Origin: Cunninghamella blakesleeana
Taxonomy: Eukaryota; Mucoromycota; Mucoromycetes; Mucorales; Cunninghamellaceae
Direction of reading: 5' to 3'
NCBI GenBank assembly: GCA_017871115.1
Contig: JAFCIZ010000006.1
Span: 2,170,001 to 2,234,000, forward strand
Length of the DNA stretch: 64,000 nt
In this document: one piece after another, positions 1 through 12,500 of the stretch
How the letters are laid out: each line of letters opens with the position of its first letter
Position numbering within the stretch: position 1 is the first letter of the stretch
The notes under the pieces: generated by a model
Database searches by the model: none
What the model saw: only the letters and a program-made list of their open reading frames with translations
Told to the model about the DNA's origin: nothing
Position numbers and translations under genes: made by a program

Positions 1-1179
1 TTATATTACCTGTATTGCCAAGCATTTATCAGACTTTAATATAGTTGAAGTGATACAATTAATGTCGAAGCCAATAGTATAATCATGATAATTTTGTAAA
101 ATTCTAGTTTGTGATATATTTATAGAAACTGATTTAAAAATATCATATAAGTAGGATCCCTGCTTCTTTTTATATACTGTTTGATTTTCAATTCGTTGTT
201 GTTCTTTTTCTAGTTGAATATCATTTGTTGTGATAGCTTTTTTTAGTTTTTTGATTTCCAAAAGTTTATCTACATGTATATTGATAGCATCCACTTGAAT
301 ATTCACATCCACATCTTTTAAAGTCAGGCAACCCGCAGATAAATGACAAGATATTGCTATCCTTCCACCTTGGGGTAGTATTAAACCTTTGTCGCCAATA
401 GTTATGGATCCAATTTGGACTATTATTTCGAAATATTTTTCTTTGAACAGGTGTTGAGCACGTTTAATAGAATGACGTTGGTGTTTAGAATTTAGAGATA
501 AAGTATTTTGATCAGAACTAGGTATATCTTTTATATTTAATGAATGTATGCTGAAATCCGTATGAGCCGAATTTTTATTATTTTGTTGAGTTATAGCCGC
601 AAAAAGAATTGAAGATAAGTTTATATCATGGATATTCAACATAGTATTGCCTTCTACAGTTATGAGTATCCCATTAAACTGAACGTCAAAATAATTTGCC
701 AGTCCAGCCATTAATAATTGTGCAGGCAAAGCTGTTACAAATTTCACAATGCTTTTAACTAATGATATCGAGTAAATCCACGGTTTATGAGGTATATATC
801 CAATACTTGAAACTCGACTGGAAAGGGATTTTCGTGAGGTAGTGTTTTTGTTTTTATTTTTAGAAGAGGAAGCCTTGAATAATTTTTGTAAATCATTGAT
901 AGATAAATGAATATGTTCAATATATAAAGTAATCCAAGCTGTAGATAAGGAAGATGACCGGTTTTTAATACGTAATTTTATTTTACCAATAGTGATGGAG
1001 AACATTTCTGTTTCTTGTTGATCCTTTGAATTTTGAAAATAGTTAATATCAGTAATCGAAAAAAAACCGATATGCCCAAAGCTTAGTTTAAAGTGTAACG
1101 CGATCATCCATTTTAATAGTAAACGTAAAAGTATGAATACTAAAACGATAATCACATAGTGGTAAAAACAAAGAGACAT
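1..1179 (-). CDS. FMP27: FMP27/Hobbit/BLTP2-family bridge-like lipid transfer protein, N-terminal part
   Basis: The reading frame starts at the ATG at 1179-1177 and runs off the left edge, so only the first 392 residues are present and no stop is seen. It opens with a hydrophobic anchor at about residues 7-28 (HYVIIVLVFILLRLLLKW), followed by FGHIGFFSITDINYF and a TIGKIKLRIK strand. This arrangement is what I know from the N-terminus of the FMP27/SABRE/KIP/Hobbit family: very long rods of repeated beta-groove units that move bulk lipid at ER-plasma membrane and other contact sites. The rest of this stretch has alternating hydrophobic strands (GRIAISCHLSAGCLTL) typical of such repeats. No intron is needed here. 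The assignment rests on recalled family features, so a related bridge-like protein such as CSF1 is the main alternative. Confidence 0.72.
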   Translation of the reverse strand: MSLCFYHYVIIVLVFILLRLLLKWMIALHFKLSFGHIGFFSITDINYFQNSKDQQETEMFSITIGKIKLRIKNRSSSLSTAWITLYIEHIHLSINDLQKLFKASSSKNKNKNTTSRKSLSSRVSSIGYIPHKPWIYSISLVKSIVKFVTALPAQLLMAGLANYFDVQFNGILITVEGNTMLNIHDINLSSILFAAITQQNNKNSAHTDFSIHSLNIKDIPSSDQNTLSLNSKHQRHSIKRAQHLFKEKYFEIIVQIGSITIGDKGLILPQGGRIAISCHLSAGCLTLKDVDVNIQVDAINIHVDKLLEIKKLKKAITTNDIQLEKEQQRIENQTVYKKKQGSYLYDIFKSVSINISQTRILQNYHDYTIGFDINCITSTILKSDKCLAIQVI

Positions 1180-1472
1180 ATCTGTGCCTCCAGTATTAAC
1201 AATAATAACAAAAAGTTAAATTGAAAGTAAAGTAAAGAAAAAAAAAAATTAAAGGGAAGAAAAAGAGAAAAAAAAAAAACCGGTACCTAAAAAAGGAAAC
1301 GGAACACAAATTTTTTTCAATTATTTATTATATTTTAAAACTAAACTTTAGTAAAAAATAAAAAGCACATTTGACTTTTTTTTGAACACTATGTATTTTT
1401 AAACATATTTTTCTATTATTTTTTTTTCTATTATTTATTTATTTATTCATTTTATACAAAAGCAGATCGTAA

Positions 1473-3825
1473 TTATAATGGAACAACAACAAGGGGGTTG
1501 TCAACTGTGTAATTTGATATAATATTTTCAGCCCATAATAAGTTTTTTAAGGAATATATTTGAGTGTCAAAAACTGTAGGAAAAGCATCTGAGAAAGCGG
1601 GGAATAAAGATTCATATAAATCCTGTACAGACAATTCCGTATCTTCATCTCGATAGGGTGAACTATTTAAAGAAATTATATATATATATGTATTAGTATT
1701 AATTATAAACCTACGTATACATTTAATTGTATATGTATAATTTTTATAATTTTTATATTATTTTGTACATTATATATTTTACCTATCAAGCATTGCTTTT
1801 TTTAAAAATGGTTGCCATATACTCTTTTCTTTTGTTGATTCTCTAATTAAAGCTAACATGAATACAACATCTTCTTCTTCCATAATATTTTCAAAAAGCT
1901 GTTCTATTACATCGTTAAATTCAGGATCGTTGTTTAAAAGTTGTTTTAAAGTGATAGTGACTGATTCTAAAGGAATAAATGTCGTAGCATCCACAATAGG
2001 TGTAAAAAAATCAGGATTTTTAATAGAATTAAATGGTACTTCTGGTGGAATCTTTTTATCATCAATATTTAGTTTCATTGTATTTAACACTCGTAATTGT
2101 ATTTTTTCAATTGTTGCTAATGTGTTCTTGTAAAGTGTATCTTGTCCTACATAATAATAATAAAAATTAGGTCCTCTTTCTTTTTTTAATAATAATAGTA
2201 ATAATGAAAAGACAATTTTCAAATACCATCTCTATAAATTAATGCAAATTGTTGGGTAGTAGATAAATTTTCACGATCTAATTCAGGCTGTTTTAAGGTC
2301 ATAATCCGAGAATGTAATAGACTTTTGAATACTGATAGCATAGCTAATTCATTTCTATAACTGATAAATTCCAACTGGTGAATATTTTGGCAGTTTTTAT
2401 AATAGTATCTTTCACTATCATTCATCACGAATATACGCATTACTTTGAAAAACGTTTCAGGAATATGATTTTTATGGATGTAATATGTAAGAGGATCCGA
2501 GTTGCCAGAGTTTAATTTACATTGTTGTATAATATTCATTTTAATATCAGCATTTGGATCTTTTGTAATGTTTGCTTTTAATGCTATATGATCAAATTCA
2601 TTATTCTCAAGGCAAAACCCATAACCAAGAAGCACTATATATAAATCAATAATGGATATATCAGAAAAGGGTTCATTGAATACTTTTATGTATATGTATA
2701 TATTCTATTTATATTTAATTGCTTACATTCTTCATTTGACTATGTTTAAAAAGTGTAATAAGAAAATTCAAGTTAACAAATACTAATCAATAGTTAATGA
2801 TTGTATGATAATTATGTAATGTTTTTTTTATTTTTTAAAAGGAAATAAAATAAAAATCCACTACCTTTGGTCCATAATTATTATATAACTGTTCACCAGC
2901 ATTAAATGGTTGTCCCGTTATAAATGAAAGAGTACCGTTTTCTGTATCACCATCACGACACCACGTAATTTTTGTATTTGGTTTGTGATTTAAAGAATCC
3001 AATAAAGGAAATAAAACTTCTGAATCTGCTTTATCATCACTATAGCTTGGATCAATCAACTTGTAAGGAAATGATCGAGAGGATAATACTGAATATGCCC
3101 ATAAAAAATTATCCCTAATAAAACAGAAATAATAGACAAAGGAAAAGAAAAATAGTTTATATTATTTTAACTATTAATTTTTATACTATTGTTTTTTTGC
3201 TTTTTGCTTTTTGCTTTTATATTGGTGTTTGAATATTTTTACCATGTTACGACTTTTTTAACGCTTTCTTGTAAATGTGTCAAAAGTTTATCATAGTCTG
3301 ATCTAATATTTTTTAATCTTTCACGTACTGATACGGCCAAATTAGTATTTTCCAAATATTTTAATTCATGCTGATTGAAAAAAAAAGGTGTTTTTATTGT
3401 TGTTGGTAGTATATTAAGATAAGGTGCATAAAAGGATGTTCCAATAGCTTTTTGATATGCGATATAGAGCGCCATAGCTATTCTACAAGAAAATTCTTCA
3501 AGATCTGGAAAGGTTTTACGTGCGACTTTTTCAGTTAGAGCTAGTTTAAAAGGTAAAGTAGCTATAGATTCATTAATGCCCACATCTTCTGTAGCAAAAA
3601 CACTTCTTCCATTCCCATCGTTATCTAAATAATGAAAAGAGTCGTTTGTTACCAAGACATGAAATACATAGTTGTATTATATAGTATTATTATATAATGA
3701 TAATATATAATAATAATAGTTTTTTATATTATTTTAAAAGCACCTTTTACTAAATGAAGTTTACTAAATGATCCACCATGACTTTTTATCCAACTTATAT
3801 ATAAATCACAATCTAAATCTGTCAT
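1473..3825 (-). CDS. SET-domain protein-lysine methyltransferase (Rubisco-LSMT/SETD3-6/Rkm class)
   Basis: Seven coding exons, in order of reading: 3825-3744, 3624-3243, 3114-2865, 2739-2727, 2634-2227, 2146-1783, 1662-1473; 562 residues. The N-terminus WIKSHGGSFSKLHL is the usual opening of this class. The split SET domain carries GRSVFATEDV, then LWAYSVLSSRSFPYKLIDP, NHKPNTKITW (about residue 199) and the SAM-pocket signature YGPKSNEELLLGYGF. That last motif only appears when the 13-nt exon 2739-2727 is included. The C-terminal half (about 290-560) is helical and fits the LSMT substrate-binding domain. By family such enzymes methylate lysines of ribosomal proteins, elongation factors or other targets; the substrate cannot be read from sequence. 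The gene lies on the same strand as RTG2 and FMP27, with about 290 bp on either side. Confidence 0.88.
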
Positions 3826-3873
3826 TATTGTTTTTATTATTGATAAAAAAAAGGAAGTTAAAAAAATTTTGCC

Positions 3874-3875
<2 letters not shown>

Positions 3876-3906
<31 letters not shown>
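3876..3906. repeat. 31-nt poly(T) tract upstream of the SET gene
   Basis: An uninterrupted run of 31 T on the plus strand (poly-A on the gene strand), about 50 bp upstream of the SET-gene start codon. Long dA:dT tracts exclude nucleosomes and are common in AT-rich fungal promoters; length may be uncertain because of sequencing slippage. Confidence 0.85.
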
Positions 3907-4112
3907 CCAGTTTTCGGCACATCGCGCTATTTTTTTTTAAACCTCATGTAAATAAACTCTTTTGGATTCAATCCTTTTATTATTTTTATAAATACTAACT
4001 TCTATTAAATGACATTTTGTTTTCTTTTTCTTTTCTTTTTTATTTTAATTCAAAAAATATAAAAAAGATATATTGATTGTAAAAAAAAAATGCGTGAATT
4101 CAAAAAAAATAA

Positions 4113-6246
4113 TTAAATAAAATCAACATGGACGGAAAATAAAGTTGGACATTTTAGTTGATTATTTTCTTCATCCAAATCATATTTACGAGCTTTTATT
4201 TTTTCATCCAGTTCTTCAAATAAAGATTTCATTGCAGGGGCTTTCAAAAGATGAGAAGAACTTGAAGGTACTTGAACCAAAAGTTTGACAATTGGATAAA
4301 GATTTGTTCCATTTTTATTATTATTGTTATAATTATCACTCGAATCATTATCATTAATTTCACCATCACTATTATATTTTACTTGAAGAACCGGCTCATC
4401 TTCATTATTACTAGTAAGTTCACTATCATAATTAGATAATTCATCCAATGTACTTGCTTTGAGAGTTATACCGCTTTTTAATAAACCAATTCCAGGATGT
4501 AAGGGTGATACAGTATAAACAAATTCCATCACTCGACCAAGGTATTTACAAACAGATATTCCTTTTTTACCAACTAAACCCAAGACATTATAAAAAATAG
4601 GATCGGGAACAGCTCCACCTTGTTTATAAGCCAATATAATTGCTAAAGTGGCTCTTTCTTTATGAGTGAGGCCGGGTATATTTGCTAATTGGCCGCTTGG
4701 TAATGGCATATGAAAAGAAACGTACGCACGAGATTCTTTTGGATAATGTGAAGTAAGATTTGCTAAATAAATTGCAGCTGGTAATAATCGATGCAATTGT
4801 AGTGGATGATTATGATCTAAATAAGGCGCTGGTAAAGCCTTTTTTAAAGTATCATAGAGAGCTTGAAATTCTTCATCAGATAATGTAAATTCAGAGTTGG
4901 CACTATAAGCTTGAACGCCAGTAAAAAGTGGATCCTTTCTTTTTTCATTTTCTGGTAACATTTGATAACATAAGCCTTGTCGTACGCCACCTTCACTAAA
5001 ATGTACGCATTTAATAGGAATCACTTCAAGCATAGCAGATACAAGAAAACAAACGGCAGGAACCATTCTAGCGCGTCTTTTAGAAACTCGAAATGCTTGA
5101 ATTTGTCTAGCCACATCGTCAGGGTTTTTATCCTTATATTTTCCTACCAATTTCTTAAGAGCTTTGCCTGATATACTATAACCATTGATCATAGGAATGG
5201 GATAAAAATACCTACGTGTTGCGTGTTCTTTACCGTCTTCTTTACGTACTTTGAGCGATTTTCTTGCCATAGATAAATAACCTAAACATACCAGCACACA
5301 AGGTAAAATGAAATAAATAGTAGTAATAGCAATAATATATTAATTTTGGCCACTATTATAAATATTTTTATTTATTATTATTAAGAATATTGTTTATTTA
5401 TTACCAAGTGCTCTAAATGAGCCGCCACTCATATAAATTTCATACCCATCATCACTCTTCAGCTCACTAGGTGGATTGACTTCTTCAAGAGCCTGTTGTA
5501 TATTTTGAATGATTTCGTCATATATTAGTTGACGATCGAAATTATTTTCACATTTTTCTAATCTTTTTTTCAAAGCCAGGGCACCATATGGAAGTGAGAT
5601 AGGTTTGTCAGATACTTTAACACCATTCATTGCATTACTTTCCCTAGAGATATAGCATGTTGAAAGTTCTACGCTACCACCACCGCAATCAGAAGTCAAT
5701 CCATTAACAGAATAAAAAGATCCTAATAATTTTTTAAAAATATAAAATAAAAAATAAAGCAAAAAGTAAATAAATGTATATTTTTAAAACTTTCTACTAC
5801 TTGATATAGAATGTAAAAATGTATCCCCTTTCTTTATTCTTCCTTTTCTTACCAACTATACCAGAAGCAGAAATAAGAGCTTCTTCTTGTTTAGATAAAA
5901 GTCGAACATTCCAACCAGTAGCTTCAAAAATACGATCCATAAACTCTTTAGCATTTGAGGCGACACGAGTGGCTTCGGTTGCAAGAACAAATATATTTTC
6001 AGTTGGTACTTTAGCTTCAACGCAAATAGTTTTAAAACGCAAAAAACTATCTATAACTTCTTCAATGGTTTCTGGAGGTATTGTTTTATTTTCATCTTGA
6101 GCTTCTAATAATGAGATAGGAGCGCGTTCTTCATAGGATACAGGTAGGTGTCTCGATAATTGGCTTACTATCCCAAATCTAATTCCATTTGATCCCATAT
6201 CAATAACAGCCACAGGCCCATTTATATTCTTATTTATTAATTCCAT
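4113..6246 (-). CDS. RTG2: Retrograde regulation protein 2, Ppx/GppA-like phosphatase fold
   Basis: Three exons: 6246-5853, 5722-5405 and 5281-4113, giving 626 residues (yeast Rtg2 is 588). The sugar-kinase/Hsp70-like ATPase fold of the Ppx/GppA family is plain: phosphate-1 motif DMGSNGIRFGI near residue 15, ATEATRVASNA, phosphate-2 motif SDCGGGSVEL near 143, and MSGGSFRALGYLSMARK at the second junction. In yeast Rtg2 senses mitochondrial state and frees Rtg1/Rtg3 from Mks1 inhibition; in other fungi the same family is annotated as exopolyphosphatase-like. The C-terminal third is longer and has a low-complexity N/D-rich insert (about 525-570), probably a surface loop. Both junctions restore the family sequence exactly. 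The gene diverges from DLT1 across a 1.4 kb gap. Confidence 0.9.
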
Positions 6247-7694
6247 CTTTATTTTTTAAAAAAAACAAATGTATAAATATTCGTTGTTTTTTATTTTTAT
6301 TGAAAAAAAAAAAAAAAAGAATGAGAGTAAGACTCATTTTTTAAATTTTGATTTTTTTACGGAGTTTTAAAAATACAATTTCAATTTTTTATATAAAAAC
6401 TATAGTTTTGAAATTCCACAAAAATTATAACACAGCTATAATAAGCATAAATACATCTTAAGTGTTTTATTAATATCTGATCAATAAATTTACTTGAATG
6501 TTATATATGGTATAATTATGTACTTGTGAGTGCATAATGATAGTTATATTTTACAGTAGATTTGGTAAAATTGTCGTGATATTGATGTAGTGGTTATATT
6601 GAGAGTAAGATTGGAGAGTATAATAACTCTATTATATAAATTAGTCATTGTTTATGCAAGATCCTTTTTTTATTTATTATATTCATTAATTTATGTAAAG
6701 GAGAATGTTTATTTGGATCGGTATAAAAACTAAGAAAAGTACCACGACTTTTATATTCTAGAATATTCAAAGTACAATAACCACAACTGATTAGAAATTG
6801 ACCAATACCTCATTTAAAAATCTACCACTGGGTTCATACTTTTTGTGATTTTTTTTTTTTCATTTTCCTCTAATTTAATAGTATTTTCAATAGTGATTTT
6901 TATTGTATATCGTGAGTATTGTTCAAGAACTTTTTAAATAAATCTTCCAAAGAAATAGGATAAAAATCACAACTAGAATTATAAGCTTCAGGATGAACTT
7001 TAAAACTTGAATCATAAATTCTATATATAATGTGCCTTTTATATGATAAAGTAATCTTTTATTTGTTTGACTTTTTTACTTCTTGTTTTCAATTTTCTAT
7101 TGCTCATTCTTCCTCCCCCTTTTTTTTTTTTGATATTGAAGATTCAGTTATTAGTTTTCGTAAACATTGAAGAAAGAGGAAAAAAAAGAGAGAGACGTGA
7201 ATATAAACAAATGTCAATAAAGATAAAAGATAAAAGTACTTTTTTTAAGAAAAACTTTTGAGTAATGTATTAAATACACTTTGTATATTGTATTATTTAT
7301 TTACTTTGTTTATCTCTTAGAAATGAGTCTCTCCTTTTTAGCTATTTTTCCTTGTTCGATTATAACATAGTATGAGTAGTTATTGTTATTAATTTGAAAG
7401 GGCATTTATAAATAAATACTACCATTACATAAAAAGAAAAAAATGAGTAAAAAAGTAAAAATTGAAAACGAAAGAGAATATATAATGCTATAGTAAAATT
7501 CCGATGTGGTGACTGATTTTTTTATCACTACCTCTTTAAGTACTGAAAACTGAGTTTAAATTACGAGGGTTTTTAGAAACTGGTATGTTGAATTTAAAGT
7601 TTCCTTTTTTCCTTTTTTTTTCTCTCTCTCCCTCTCTCAATATTCCATTTTATTATAATTTATATCATTCCATGATATTATTAATATAGTGATA
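6247..7694. other. 1.45 kb divergent intergenic region between RTG2 and DLT1
   Basis: Holds the 5' sides of both genes. A pyrimidine-rich stretch (about 7603-7637, CTCTCTCTCC-rich) lies just upstream of the DLT1 start. The only coding-like signal is the decayed island listed separately at 6680-7030; the small open frames elsewhere look random. Confidence 0.6.
6680..7030 (-). pseudogene. Possible decayed coding island, family not identified
   Basis: On the minus strand three short coding-like pieces follow one another in different frames. From about 7020 to 6910 the frame reads RIYDSSFKVHPEAYNSSCDF, continues with PISLEDLFKKFLNNTHDI and stops at TAA. From about 6900 the next frame reads KKYEPSGRFLNEVLVNF and stops. 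Near 6730-6680 a third reads GTFLSFYTDPNKHSPLHKLM. Composition is unlike the surrounding AT-rich spacer, but stops and frame changes break the sequence and I see no splice sites that rejoin it. I do not recognise the family. Either a relic of a duplicated gene or chance. Confidence 0.35.
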
Positions 7695-9110
7695 ATGAAA
7701 TATTCTCGAGCGACGCACCATTTATATACAGCATCTCTATTTTTTCTTATATTTTTAACTGGTGTATGTGTAGCAATTTCAGCCGTTGATGTCATCATAC
7801 AAGCATTTTCTGATCGGACAGAAATTGGTCGTTTTAATTATACTTCTGTAATAGTAGTAGCAGCTTGTTATTTTGTACTGGTAATTATCTCGATATATAT
7901 TTTAAAGTATTCTATTATTCATTATTATTATTCTTTTATTTATTTGTTACCAGGCTATTGTATCATTATCACTTGCTTGTTGTCGCTTAATCAATGTTCG
8001 CCGTTCATTAAAAAGTATTTCCAAGAGTCATATACCAACTGGATACATACCAAAGGTACGTAGTACAAGATTTTTTTTAAAAAAATAAATGAACAAAAAC
8101 ATATCATTGTTTACTATTATTTATTTGTTTATTGTGGTTATACACATTGCTTCTTTTGGAAATATCAACTGATTTTCAATTTTATATTTTAAACTTTCAT
8201 TTTATATTATTTACTTATAGAGAGTTTTACTTAGGGTACAAGATGGGTTCCAAACAGTTAAATATATACGACAAGTAGCAGAGCCGTTGCCCGATGATGT
8301 AAGACAATTGGGATGGGCCAAACCGGGTACAAAAACTTTTGAAGGCGTTGATTTTAAATGTGCTATAGCTCGTACACCTGCTATTATTGGTAAGTTACCT
8401 ATTTTTTTTAAAAAAAAATTGAATAGTAATAAAAAGAATTATATCAGCTTATCAATATTAATTACTTTACTATAGAAAAAGCAGCTATTGAAATAAATGA
8501 ATCCTATGCAAGGCCACCATATGTTCCAATAAGACATTATATTGAATTTTTAATGCAAGAAGGGCTTATGGACGTTTCTTTTGGGAAGACTTATATAGAA
8601 GGATATGAACGTGCACGATTTAGTCAATATGCTCCTGTAGAGTCTGAATATTTAGATATTATGAAACATCTTGCCGCTATATTAAACCAAATGGGATATC
8701 ATCTTCATCAAGCAGCTACTCCAACTCCTTCTCTTTACGATAAATCTTCAAGTAACAACAGTAATAATAATAATAATAACAATAATAATAATGGAAGTAG
8801 TACAAGCGAACATAGTAAAAAATCCAATTTTTCTAATAAACAGCGAAGCCAAAGATCATCTCCTTTTGAATTTGTACATCGATCTTCGGAAAGATCGCAA
8901 TTAAATGGTCAACCGTCTAGAGTTGATGATAGTGATGTAGCTTCACTTGCACAGTCAGTAGCAACATGGTCTTCAAAATCAGTTCGTAGATATCCTCATA
9001 CATCCTCCAGTTTTTATGATAATAATAGTGATATAACTGATGAAGATGATTATAGTGATAACATGAGACACATTATATACGATAGATTAATGCAAACACA
9101 ATCGTATTAA
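7695..9110 (+). CDS. DLT1: Defect-at-low-temperature protein 1 family membrane protein
   Basis: Four exons: 7695-7880, 7954-8055, 8221-8389, 8476-9110; 363 residues (yeast Dlt1 is 342). Two N-terminal membrane segments, about residues 15-36 (LFFLIFLTGVCVAISAVDVI) and 48-70 (TSVIVVAACYFVLVLAIVSL), are followed by RRSLKSISKSHIPTGYIPK, matching the yeast protein's RRYIPI turn after its second membrane segment. The cytosolic part has YVPIRHYIEFLMQEGLMDV and a globular block to about residue 210. The C-terminal third is S/N-rich low complexity with a 12-residue asparagine-rich run. I start at the first ATG after the pyrimidine-rich leader. In yeast the gene is needed for growth in the cold; the mechanism is unknown. 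It converges on FAR11. Confidence 0.8.
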
Positions 9111-9571
9111 AAAGACATACTCCTCCTATAATATTATTTAATATTCTATTTTATTTATTTTTACTTATACATACTGTGATTCCTTTACCAATTATATATC
9201 ATTTAATAACTTTTATAACCATTTGTATACATGATGTAAATACGTTTATAATTAATTAACTAATAGCACTTTACAATAAATAATAAATAATATTTATCAA
9301 AATATTTTTTATATTTTTTTTTTAAAAAAAAATAATAATTTATATATATCCAATTACTATTATTTATTTATTTATTATTATTATTATTATAAAGCCTAAA
9401 AGACTAATTCATTATTATCAATAATAATTGAATAATAAATTATACAGAAATTTAATTGATATAATAGCTGACTATATACATACAAATATATACAGATACA
9501 AATATATATATATATATATATATAAATGGATGATATATTAATCTTTTTATTTCCCTTCTACTCCATATAAA
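9111..9571. other. Convergent 3' region, DLT1 / FAR11
   Basis: AT-only sequence with a (TA)n run near 9500-9524 and a T10A10-type palindrome near 9318-9332. It should carry both polyadenylation regions. No gene seen. Confidence 0.6.
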
Positions 9572-12500
9572 TTATACCCATCGATCTATTTCGTTATTAT
9601 CAATTGAATTTTCATTTTCGTTTTCATTTTCATCTTCAAAGGTATTCAATACTTTTAAATATCTAGGATCGTTGATATCTACATTCATCCACCGCCTTAC
9701 AGTCCTTTGTTCCACAATGTTTAATCTTTCAGTAAATTCTTCAGTTGATATTGTTTCCCAATCAATATTCCCAAGTGGATCCTTTACAATACTAAATTTA
9801 TTATTATTGTCATCCTCATCTGAATCAATATCATCATTATCACCACCACCATCGTCATAATCATTGATTAGCTTTTCTCCCATTGGATTTCGCTGTATAA
9901 TAGGTGCATCCCAACCATTAGTTTCAGTTATATAATTATTGCTTGTTGTTGAAGGGTTAAATTCGCGGTTCAATTCTTCTTGGTAAAGTTTATTTATTTC
10001 TCTAGCAAGTAAAGCCGGTGAATAACTAGAATCTACGGCTTGACAAATTGGAGATGCTGGTATTGGTGTTGCTGGTGTCCCATTATTTTGAAAATTGTCG
10101 CACCATAGTTTATCGCTTTCAGCATCGTCATCATCACTGTCATTTATTGTTTTATTATACACTTCTTGTTCTAACCATTTTTGATAATCTTTTTTAAAGT
10201 CGTCATCTAAGCTGAAATTTTCGTTCATTAATTCATTTTCCATATCATAGTTCTTGTCTAATATTAATGAAGCTGAAAAGGGTGCATGCTTATTGATACT
10301 ATCATAGAGTGTGCTATCATCATCAGGAAGTAATTTGGGTAGGTATTTTTGTCCATGATAAAGTCGAATAAGTATACGTAAATTGATTTCTTCCATTTTT
10401 CCATCTTCAAGGTCATTTTCTTTATCGCTTCGTGTTATTAGCCAATCTTCACGTAAATCAGGTCTACAATGAAAATAAATAGCAGATATCATTTTCATGT
10501 TGACTAGAATATAAATATAAAACAATGAGTACATCTATAAATAACAATATTCTTTTATATTATATTTTTTAAAAAATGTTTACCTGAACGCCACTTTCTA
10601 CCCAAAAAAGGAACTTGATTTTTTAGATTTTTCAACGCATATAATTCCACCATAGGATGGGATATTTTATATACTCTTTTGAAAATTGCCTAGAGTTCAA
10701 ATAGGAATAAGTATTTATATTAATACGAGTATATGAATAAAAAAATATATTGTAATATTAATAATATGTATATATTTATTTTTATATTTTCCATTTACCG
10801 CTGATTTATATTGTACTAAAACCATAATACGATGAACCTTATTTTTAGATAATATTTGCAAAACCCTTAATAAATTGACAATCCAAAAAATATTACGTCT
10901 ATTGGTATAGTGTTGATTTTTAGAATCCTCTAGTGATATATTTGAATCGTATATTGACCCATTTTCATTATTAATATTAGAGATTGATGAATGTGAAGCA
11001 ATTTGCTCAAAAAAGCTATACTGATCCACATCTGTTTTGGTATTTGAAAGTGCAGCAATTTCTTGCAATCCAAATATTTTTAAAATCAGTAACATGCACC
11101 CAGAATCCACTAGTAACTGTGAAAAATATTCTTGTTTTAATACGTCTAAAAAAAAAAAGAATAGTTAATAAAAAAAAATAATTTTAATGAGATTGAATGC
11201 ATTAAATAATATATATATATATATGAGTGCGTGTATATATTATTTTTATTATTACGTGATAGTTTGAACCATTTTAATAATAATAGGAAGATTGCTGAAA
11301 TACTTTTACATAGAATTTCACGATTCCGATCAGAATCTACAGTTTCCATTGGTGATGGTGATGCTTGCTCTTGTTGTATGTTATTTGTATTGGTGCCATT
11401 TTTATTATTTGATTTCATTTTATTTGTAGCAGTTGTTAATAGTACTTTCAATAGCACAATGACAATTCCTTGTAGCTCAGGGGCGATCGATGCCTATTAT
11501 ATCAAAAATAAAATAAATATGTTGAAATAGTGTTTAGAATAACGCTACATATATATAATTTATTGTCAGCAGTATTATTATTATTTCTTTAGATATGCGT
11601 GCTTGGGATTACATATAATCGTTCCATAACGTTAAATATATCAGTGCTATTGTCATCAAGTCCAATATCAGTATTCCCATTTCCATTTTCATGATTATAA
11701 GCATTATTATTTTCTTTTTTATAACTATTTGTATTTTCCATGGTCAATGAGTTCATGTACTTGTTATCATTCATTCTATTTTGTTTTAAATTTTGCCATT
11801 TATTAATTGCTCGTTGTCTTTCAATAATGATTTGATGATCAGATAATGGGATTTGTAAATATTTTTGGTATATATCAGTTGCTTCTGTAATGCTTGTAGG
11901 TACACTTGGACCAGAGTTTACTAAAGGTAATATAACTGTTTCGGAAAAATTATGATTGTCATTATTCAGTAATTGATTTCCAGGTTGTTTGTCATTTCCT
12001 TTTTGCTGCCTTGGTGGAAATAATAATTGATATGGTAAAGTAGTTTGATTTGTTGCATTGGTAATTCCCATAGCTGCAGAAAGAGCAGGGCTGGCTTTAA
12101 TAATCATTGGTGATATTACAAATTCTTCATTTAAAGATGGAGAATATGTTGGATAACGAAAGATGATATCATTTTGGAACGTAAATAAATCATGTGGTGA
12201 GCATTTTGGAACGAGTGCTATTAATAATAATAATATATATGTTAAAACTAGTCCCACTTTATTTTATTTTATTTATTTCCATTAATGATACAGTATATTG
12301 TAAATTTACAATCATTCAGTGGCTTTAGCCCGTTTTTTTCCCTAGCTTCATTTTTTAAATTTTTCACTTTTTGTGTACCACCTAATGTTGATAATATTGT
12401 TTTCCATATTAAAAGCAATAACTAATTATAACGATTTTTTTTAATAAATAAATAAATAAATATATGACAACAGTAATAGTATTAATTAGAAATCCATCCA

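Noticed and set aside
7067..7261. 64-codon plus-strand frame upstream of DLT1
   Set aside because: Leading residues are only L/F/I/P from T-rich sequence and the rest is R/K/E from A-rich sequence; no family look and no splice partner.
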